A stretch of DNA of 11,336 nucleotides from assembly GCA_002409445.1 (NCBI GenBank), contig DHNJ01000024.1, positions 1-11,336 on the forward strand. The letters run 5' to 3'. This DNA is from Armatimonadetes bacterium UBA5419. GTDB taxonomy: Bacteria; Armatimonadota; UBA10988. Below, in pieces: positions 7,395-11,336 of this stretch. The position numbers and the translations under genes were made by a program. The first letter of the stretch is position 1. Each line of letters begins with the position of its first letter. The notes beneath the pieces were generated by a model. It made no database searches. It was not told the DNA's origin and worked only from the letters and a program-made list of their open reading frames with translations.

Positions 7395-7426
7395 AAAAAG
7401 CTCCCATCTCCTTCGAGACGGAAGCT
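7395..7426 (-). terminator. Intrinsic terminator of the leuA T-box
   Basis: On the transcript AGCUUCCGUCUC pairs over 12 positions (three G-U pairs included) with GAGAUGGGAGCU, closing a GAAG loop, and is followed by UUUUU and then CGUUUU. It begins inside the T-box sequence, so it is mutually exclusive with the antiterminator, and it ends about 32 nt before the leuA start. This is the off-state of the riboswitch. Confidence 0.93.
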
Positions 7427-7689
7427 CCGCGGTACCACTCGACTTGCCGCCGGCGCAAGCAGGCGCGGGCGACCATCTTGTTCCCTACAACCGCCGATGA
7501 CGACGGGATAAGGCGGTCGGGATAACGGGCGACCACTCCCGGCCGAGGCTACTAACCCGCAGGTATTTGCCCGGCGGCTCGGAGGCGAGTTCAGCAAGTT
7601 CCACAGGCCGGGCTCACACCAACCCCGGCTCGCTGGGCTGTTCGACCGCTTACTACTTCCTCGTCAACGCCTGTTGACAGATGCAAGCT
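7395..7689 (-). ncRNA. Leucine-type T-box riboswitch (leader of leuA)
   Basis: The transcribed leader upstream of leuA reads as a T-box. Stem I distal-loop elements AGCGAGCCGGGG and GGTGTGAGCCCGG lie at about 7608-7634. The specifier region reads GAACTCGCC, giving Leu codon CUC at 7587-7589. A hairpin CTTGC/GCAAG at 7443-7459 suits stem III. The T-box proper, AGTGGTACCGCGG (about 7427-7439), has bulge UGGU (7434-7437), which pairs with an ACCA acceptor end, as expected for a tRNA-Leu with A73. It is followed at once by an intrinsic terminator. By the known mechanism, uncharged tRNA-Leu stabilises the antiterminator and lets transcription enter leuA, while charged tRNA-Leu allows termination. 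The 5' end is inferred from the promoter at 7696-7723. An alternative Leu triplet, CTT, lies a few bases upstream of CTC, but CTC fits the conserved register better. Confidence 0.93.
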
Positions 7690-7726
7690 AGGGTCATTGT
7701 AGCCGGGCCGGGCCTGCTGTCAACAG
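7671..7726. repeat. Inverted pair of a 10-bp palindromic element in the leuA/pduS divergent region
   Basis: CTGTTGACAG at 7671-7680 and its exact reverse complement CTGTCAACAG at 7717-7726 are separated by 36 bp. Each copy is itself a near-palindrome (CTGT, two bases, ACAG). The right copy covers the -35 of the T-box promoter; the left copy falls just downstream of the expected transcript start. This is the layout expected for a pair of operators, although part of each copy is simply a -35-like TTGACA. The left copy reads as a perfect + strand -35, but no good -10 follows at 16-18 nt. The divergent pduS gene starts 41 bp to the right. Confidence 0.55.
7696..7723 (-). promoter_or_regulatory. 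Sigma-70 promoter of the leuA T-box transcript
   Basis: TTGACA (7718-7723, perfect -35) and TACAAT (7696-7701, five of six for -10) are separated by 16 nt on the - strand. The transcript would start near 7689, just before stem I, giving a leader of about 327 nt to leuA. This is the strongest promoter seen in the window. The -35 lies inside one of two copies of the palindrome CTGT-NN-ACAG. Confidence 0.85.
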
Positions 7727-7767
7727 CGGCTGGCCGTGCTAGACTTCCCAGCGGACCGGAGCGGAGC

Positions 7768-9120
7768 ATGGCGCGGGCGGAAGAGGCGGGCAGGACCAGT
7801 CCATCGTTGGCCGACGCCGCGCTGGCCGCGGGGGTCGTTGGCGCGGGCGGCGCGGGCTTCCCGACGCACGTCAAGCTCGGCGCGCAGGCCGACACGGTCA
7901 TCGCCAACGGCGCCGAGTGCGAGCCGCTGATGCACAAGGACACGCTGCTCATGGAGCGGCACGCGGCGCGGGTGATCACCGGGCTGGTGCGCTCGATGGA
8001 GCAGGTCGGCGCGAGCCGCGGCGTGATCGGCATCAAGGCCAAGCGCGCGGCGGCGATCGCCGCGCTGCGGGCCGCGCTACCGTTCGAGGGGCGGGTCGAG
8101 CTGCTGCTCCTGGGTGACTACTACCCCTCGGGCGACGAGTATGAGCTGGTCCACGCGGCGACCGGCCGGCTCATCCCGCCGGGCGGTATCCCGTTGGCGG
8201 TCGGCGCGGTGGTCCATAACGTCGAGAGCCTGCTCTGGTTGGCCGACGCCGCCGAGGGCCAGCCCGTCCGCGACAAGTGGCTGACGGTGACCGGCGCCGT
8301 GGCCCAACCCCGGACCTTCGTCGCGCCGGTCGGCACGCCGTTCTCCGCGCTGCTCGAGTTCTGCGGCGGCGCAACGGTGCCCGACCCGGTCGCCTTGGTC
8401 GGCGGGGCGATGATGGGGCGGTTGACCAACGACTTCCGCCAGCCGGTGACCAAGACCACCGGCGGCCTGATCATCTTGGACCGCGCGCACCCGCTGATCG
8501 CGCGCAAGGCGCTGCCCGGTGACCAGCAGCGGCGCATCGGCAAGTCCGCCTGCGACCAGTGCAGCTACTGCACCGAGTTGTGCCCGCGCTACCTGCTGGG
8601 CTACGACGTCCAGCCGCACCGGGTCATGCGCAGCCTCGGCTTCCTCTCGACCGGCGCCGAGGTGCAGAGCCGCTGGGGCCAGCTCTGCTGTTCTTGTGGC
8701 ATCTGCACGCTCTACTCGTGCCCCGAGTCGCTCTTCCCGAAGGAGGCCTGCGACGACGCCAAGGCCTTCCTACGGGCCGAGGGCATCCGCTGGGAGGGCA
8801 CGGGTCGACCGCTCAAGCCGCATGCCCAGCACGATGCGCGGCGGCTGCCGATCAAGCGGCTGACGCACAAACTCGGCCTGGAGGCGTACGACGTGGCCGC
8901 CGAGTACAGCGACGAGCAGCCGGCGGCGACCCGCTACGTCTTCCCGCTGGGCCAGCACGTCGGCGCGCCGGCGCGGGCGGTGGTCGCGGTGGGCGAGCAG
9001 GTGGCGCGCGGGCAGGTACTGGGCGAGGCGGCGGAGGGCGCGCTGTCGGCGCGGGTGCATAGCAGCGTGGCGGGCCGGGTGGCGGCAGTCGACACGGCGG
9101 TGGTGGTGGAGCGCGACTGA
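7768..9120 (+). CDS. pduS: PduS-like cobalamin reductase / RnfC-family electron transfer protein
   Basis: In known propanediol microcompartments PduS is an NADH-using flavin and iron-sulfur protein that reduces cobalamin and binds shell protein PduT. This 450-residue product has about the usual PduS length. It shows the glycine-rich nucleotide/flavin site GAGGAGFPTHVKL (25-37), NGAECEPL (47-54), GDYYPSGDEYEL (116-127), and two ferredoxin-like clusters: C262, C265, C268, C272 followed by Pro, and C307/C308, C310, C313, C318 followed by Pro. The C-terminal part (about 394-440, PLGQHVGAPARAVVAVGEQV) looks like a barrel-sandwich domain as in RnfC. Start ATG 7768 is chosen over an in-frame ATG at 7681 because GGAG at 7758-7761 precedes it and similarity begins soon after. 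The stop overlaps the pduT start by one base. The cofactor acted on here is not proven to be cobalamin. Confidence 0.88.
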   Translation: MARAEEAGRTSPSLADAALAAGVVGAGGAGFPTHVKLGAQADTVIANGAECEPLMHKDTLLMERHAARVITGLVRSMEQVGASRGVIGIKAKRAAAIAALRAALPFEGRVELLLLGDYYPSGDEYELVHAATGRLIPPGGIPLAVGAVVHNVESLLWLADAAEGQPVRDKWLTVTGAVAQPRTFVAPVGTPFSALLEFCGGATVPDPVALVGGAMMGRLTNDFRQPVTKTTGGLIILDRAHPLIARKALPGDQQRRIGKSACDQCSYCTELCPRYLLGYDVQPHRVMRSLGFLSTGAEVQSRWGQLCCSCGICTLYSCPESLFPKEACDDAKAFLRAEGIRWEGTGRPLKPHAQHDARRLPIKRLTHKLGLEAYDVAAEYSDEQPAATRYVFPLGQHVGAPARAVVAVGEQVARGQVLGEAAEGALSARVHSSVAGRVAAVDTAVVVERD

Positions 9121-9668
9121 TGGACAAGGCAATCGGCTTGCTGGAGTTGAGCAGTCTAGCCAGTGGCTACGCGGCGCTGGACACGATGCTGAAGACCGCC
9201 CCGGTTGAGGTGCTGCTGGCGCGGACGATCTGCTCGGGCAAGTACCTGGTTCTGATCGCCGGCGACGTCGGCAGCGTGCGCGCGGCGGTCGCGGCCGGGT
9301 CGAACCGGGAGCCGACGGCAGTCATCGCGGCGGAGACCATCGCCGCGGTCCACGAACAGGTCCTGCCGGCGCTGGGCGGCAGCGTCGTGCCGCAGCTGCG
9401 TGGCGCGCTGGGCGTGGTCGAGTGCTTCTCGGTGGCGACGGCGATCCGCGCCGCCGACGCCGCCTGCAAGGCCGCCGACGTGAACCTGCTGGAGCTGCGC
9501 GCGGCGATGGCGCTGGGCGGCAAGGGCTACTTCACGGTCACCGGCAGCCCCGGGGCCGTGCGCGCGGCGGTCGATGAGGCCTCCGCGCTGGCCGCCGACG
9601 AGGGCCTGCTGGTCAACGCCGTCGTGCTCACCGGACCGCACCCCGACCTGCTCGCCGAGGTCATCTAA
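9120..9668 (+). CDS. pduT: PduT-like tandem-BMC-domain microcompartment shell protein with pore iron-sulfur cysteine
   Basis: A 182-residue shell protein with two BMC domains in tandem (about 4-86 and 96-178). Each opens with the family pattern: AIGLLELSSLASGYAALD in the first and ALGVVECFSVATAIRAAD in the second. Such proteins form pseudo-hexameric trimers in the shell of bacterial microcompartments. RTICSGKYLVLIAGDVGSV (35-53) closely parallels Salmonella/Citrobacter PduT, and Cys38 sits at the position whose three trimer copies hold a [4Fe-4S] cluster in the central pore there. The second domain has GGKGYFTVTG (133-142) as in PduT. It is joined to pduS by a TGATG overlap, which supports a PduS-PduT complex passing electrons through the shell. 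No other shell gene is in the window. It ends 6 bp from the convergent dehydrogenase gene, with no terminator visible. Confidence 0.92.
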   Translation: MDKAIGLLELSSLASGYAALDTMLKTAPVEVLLARTICSGKYLVLIAGDVGSVRAAVAAGSNREPTAVIAAETIAAVHEQVLPALGGSVVPQLRGALGVVECFSVATAIRAADAACKAADVNLLELRAAMALGGKGYFTVTGSPGAVRAAVDEASALAADEGLLVNAVVLTGPHPDLLAEVI

Positions 9669-9674
9669 TCCGCG

Positions 9675-10697
9675 TTAGGCCAGCGTCGCCAGCCGCTCCA
9701 GCGGGTAGCGGTGGGTGACCGGCTGGCCCGCCAGGAACTCCTCTAGGCCCTCGATGACGATGTCGCCGACGAGCTCGGCGCCGTAGCGGCCGCAGCCGGC
9801 GACATGCGGCGTGACCCAGACGTTCGGTAGGTCGCGCAGCGGGTGGTCGGCGGGCAGGGGCTCGGGCTCCGTCACGTCCAGGGCAATGGTGAAGCGCTGC
9901 TCCTGGGCCGCGGCGAGGAGGGCGTCCGGGTCGATCGCGCGCGGGCGGGCCGTGTTGATGAACAGCGCCCCGTCGCGCAGCCGGCTGAACTGCTCCGCGC
10001 CGATCATGCGGTCGGTCTCCGGCGTCTGGGGGTGGTGCATCGAGACGATGTCGCCGCGCTCGAACAGCGCCTCCAGGCTGACCGACTCGACGCCGAGAGC
10101 GGCCGCCGCCTCCGCCGAGAGGTAGGGGTCATAGACCAGCACCTGGCAGCGGAAGGGCTTGAGCATCTCGATCACCAGCCGGCCGATGACGCTGGCGCCG
10201 ACCAGGCCGACGGTCGCGCCGAGCAGTCCGCGCGGCTCGACTGGCAGCGAGTCGACGCGCCAGCCGCGGGTCTCGCGCAGCGTCTGCCAGTAGATTGGCA
10301 GGTTGCGGCTGAGGGTGATCATCGTCCCCAGCGTGGCCTCGGCGACGTTGATGCCCAGGCCGAACTGACCGGAGACGACGACGATGTCCTCGGCCAGCAG
10401 GTGGTCGACGGTGTCGCCGGGGTAGAAGTGCTTGACGCTGCCGGCCATGTGGCCGTGGAAACGGCACTCGGGGTGGGCTTGCCAGAAGGTTGTCGGCAGA
10501 GCCGGCGCGCCCCAAACGGTGAGCACCGCGTCGACCTGGCGGCCTTCGGCCACCGCCAGCAGGTCGTCGGTCGAGGGGCGCTCGCCCGGCGTCAGGACGT
10601 CGTAGTCGGCCCACAGGCGGTCTTGCGCGCTAGCGCGGAAGGTGCGGCTGTAGGCGCCGCGCGGCATACCCATCAGAATTGTCTTACGAGTGCTCAT
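9675..10697 (-). CDS. D-isomer-specific 2-hydroxyacid dehydrogenase family protein
   Basis: A 340-residue NAD(P)-dependent oxidoreductase that would interconvert a 2-hydroxy acid and a 2-oxo acid. The Rossmann domain has GLVGASVIGRLVIEMLKPF (164-182) and ends strand 2 with VYDPY (Asp190), which favours NAD over NADP. The catalytic triad is all present: Arg251 in INTARPRAID, Glu277 in DVTEPEP, and His298 in TPHVAG. The usual Arg-Gly after the catalytic strand is Arg-Pro here. The N-terminal 90 residues do not resemble SerA or lactate dehydrogenase closely enough to name a substrate. Start ATG 10697 follows GGAGAGGA on the - strand with a normal spacer. It overlaps the end of the upstream radical SAM gene by 14 nt, so the two are very probably one operon. 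Confidence 0.9.
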   Translation of the reverse strand: MSTRKTILMGMPRGAYSRTFRASAQDRLWADYDVLTPGERPSTDDLLAVAEGRQVDAVLTVWGAPALPTTFWQAHPECRFHGHMAGSVKHFYPGDTVDHLLAEDIVVVSGQFGLGINVAEATLGTMITLSRNLPIYWQTLRETRGWRVDSLPVEPRGLLGATVGLVGASVIGRLVIEMLKPFRCQVLVYDPYLSAEAAAALGVESVSLEALFERGDIVSMHHPQTPETDRMIGAEQFSRLRDGALFINTARPRAIDPDALLAAAQEQRFTIALDVTEPEPLPADHPLRDLPNVWVTPHVAGCGRYGAELVGDIVIEGLEEFLAGQPVTHRYPLERLATLA

Positions 10698-11336
10698 CGA
10701 ACTGTCCTCTCCAGGCGGCCAAACGGGCCAACTCGTCGTCGCTCAGCCGGCGGTCCACCCCGTCGCGCCCGCCGCTCCACGGCTCGAACTGCGCCAGCAG
10801 CTCGACGTGCGCCTGGGGCACCTCGGCCCGCAGCCAGTCGACCACCGGCGCGCTGCAGCAGTCCAGGTGGCCCGGCAGCGCCACGTGACGCACCAGCAGT
10901 GTCAGGCCCAGGTCGGCCCAGCAGCGCAGCGCCGCGGTGGCTACCGCCCAGTAGTCGAGCGGGCCAGCGATGCGCCGCGCGCAGTCGCCCGGTCCGAACT
11001 TCAGATCCGCCAACACGACGTCGGCCACACCGACCAGTAGGCGCGCGGCCTCCGGTGTGACGTACGCGTGCGTATTCCACACCACGGGCCGCGGGTCCTC
11101 CCAGGCGGCGAGCGCGTCAAGAATCCACGGCAGGCTCTCGTCAGGGTTACCGCCGAGGATGTGCAGGTGGACCGCCGCGGGCCAGGCGGCCGGGTCGAAC
11201 GGTGCGGTGTCACGGCCGGTTAGGTGCGAGGCGCCGCCGGGCGGGAGCAGGTCGTCGGCGTAGCAGAAGCTGCAGCGCAGGCCGCAGCCGCGCGGGCGCA
11301 GCGCCAGGCCGGGGCGGCCGAGCACGGCCTCCTCGC
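10684..11336 (-). CDS. Radical SAM protein, PflX/COG1313-like (partial, N-terminus outside window)
   Basis: The frame runs off the right edge. It is open to the last base, and the residues before the first possible start (EEAVLGRPGLAL) already match the family pattern 'GEEP--SG--G', so the real start lies beyond 11336; a GTG at 11325 would be too late. The [4Fe-4S]/SAM motif CxxxCxxC is visible as CGLRCSFC, followed by LHILGGNPDESLPWILDAL, VVWNTHAYVTPEAARLL, ADVVLADLKFGPGD, LLVRHVALPGH and a late QFEPW. This order fits COG1313 proteins, described as homologues of pyruvate formate-lyase activating enzyme, whose function is unknown. An extra CC pair follows RHVALPGH (LDCCSAPVV). The stop overlaps the start of the dehydrogenase gene. 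Activation of a glycyl radical enzyme is only an analogy. Confidence 0.85.
   Translation of the reverse strand, partial: EEAVLGRPGLALRPRGCGLRCSFCYADDLLPPGGASHLTGRDTAPFDPAAWPAAVHLHILGGNPDESLPWILDALAAWEDPRPVVWNTHAYVTPEAARLLVGVADVVLADLKFGPGDCARRIAGPLDYWAVATAALRCWADLGLTLLVRHVALPGHLDCCSAPVVDWLRAEVPQAHVELLAQFEPWSGGRDGVDRRLSDDELARLAAWRGQFDEHS

Noticed and set aside
7363..7536. In-frame N-terminal extension of leuA by 58 codons
   Set aside because: The stretch is the T-box core and terminator, and LeuA similarity begins at the ATG at 7362, which has its own GGAG.
7674..7702. Possible + strand promoter for pduS using TTGACA at 7674-7679
   Set aside because: The -35 is perfect, but the hexamers at 16, 17 and 18 nt spacing (ATTGTA, TTGTAG, TGTAGC) are poor -10 matches. 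It may still be used with an activator, but is not supported as it stands.
7681..7767. Longer pduS beginning at ATG 7681
   Set aside because: It would cover the divergent promoter, has no family similarity and no good ribosome binding site, while ATG 7768 has both and gives the usual length.
9843..11060. 405-codon open frame on the + strand
   Set aside because: It lies opposite the dehydrogenase and the radical SAM gene, both of which have intact catalytic motifs; its own sequence shows none.
10684..11336. Radical SAM protein as a true glycyl radical enzyme activase, making this a glycyl-radical microcompartment locus with PduS/PduT
   Set aside because: The motif order fits COG1313 (function unknown), no glycyl radical enzyme is in the window, and the genes are convergent to pduST rather than in one operon. 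Kept only as something to look for in the flanks.
1..11336. tRNA or rRNA genes, CRISPR arrays, insertion sequences, phage or toxin-antitoxin genes
   Set aside because: None was seen on either strand; the window is almost fully covered by the ten genes, and the only gap above 300 bp (7363-7767) is the T-box leader and the divergent promoter region.

Overview
The window is 11.3 kb of very GC-rich (about 70% by eye) bacterial chromosome, tightly packed, with ten protein genes in four blocks and almost no spacer DNA. The lineage cannot be fixed from sequence alone. The last gene of the left block resembles, from memory, a family of uncharacterised proteins seen beside ABC transporters in Planctomycetota, Lentisphaerota and Kiritimatiellota. 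A T-box leader and a PduS/PduT pair rule out little. I lean to a high-GC PVC-superphylum or similar uncultured bacterium, with low confidence.

Block 1 (1-3426, + strand) is an ABC-2 type export module. It holds the C-terminal end of a membrane protein, an ATPase, a permease with a large extracytoplasmic domain and a His-rich loop, and an exported or membrane-anchored helical protein. All junctions are 4-nt ATGA/GTGA overlaps, so translation is probably coupled. Block 2 (7362 down to 3416, - strand) is leuA-murD-group 2 sigma factor. It is preceded by a strong promoter and a leucine-type T-box riboswitch with a CUC specifier, a UGGU tRNA-acceptor bulge and a clear intrinsic terminator. The leuA-murD gap is only 26 bp, so the T-box may control murD and possibly the sigma gene as well as leucine synthesis.

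Block 3 (7768-9668, + strand) is a two-gene unit for a PduS-like flavin/iron-sulfur reductase and a PduT-like tandem-BMC shell protein. PduT keeps the pore cysteine at residue 38 that holds a [4Fe-4S] cluster in characterised PduT. Together they look like the electron port of a bacterial microcompartment, but no other shell protein or cargo enzyme is present here. Block 4 (11336 down to 9675, - strand) is a radical SAM protein of the PflX/COG1313 type, cut by the window edge, overlapping by 14 nt a D-2-hydroxyacid dehydrogenase.

The most rewarding parts are the isolated PduS-PduT pair, the T-box-led operon that mixes leucine, cell wall and sigma factor genes, the compact 7671-7726 divergent control region with a repeated palindrome, and the sigma factor with altered promoter-melting residues.
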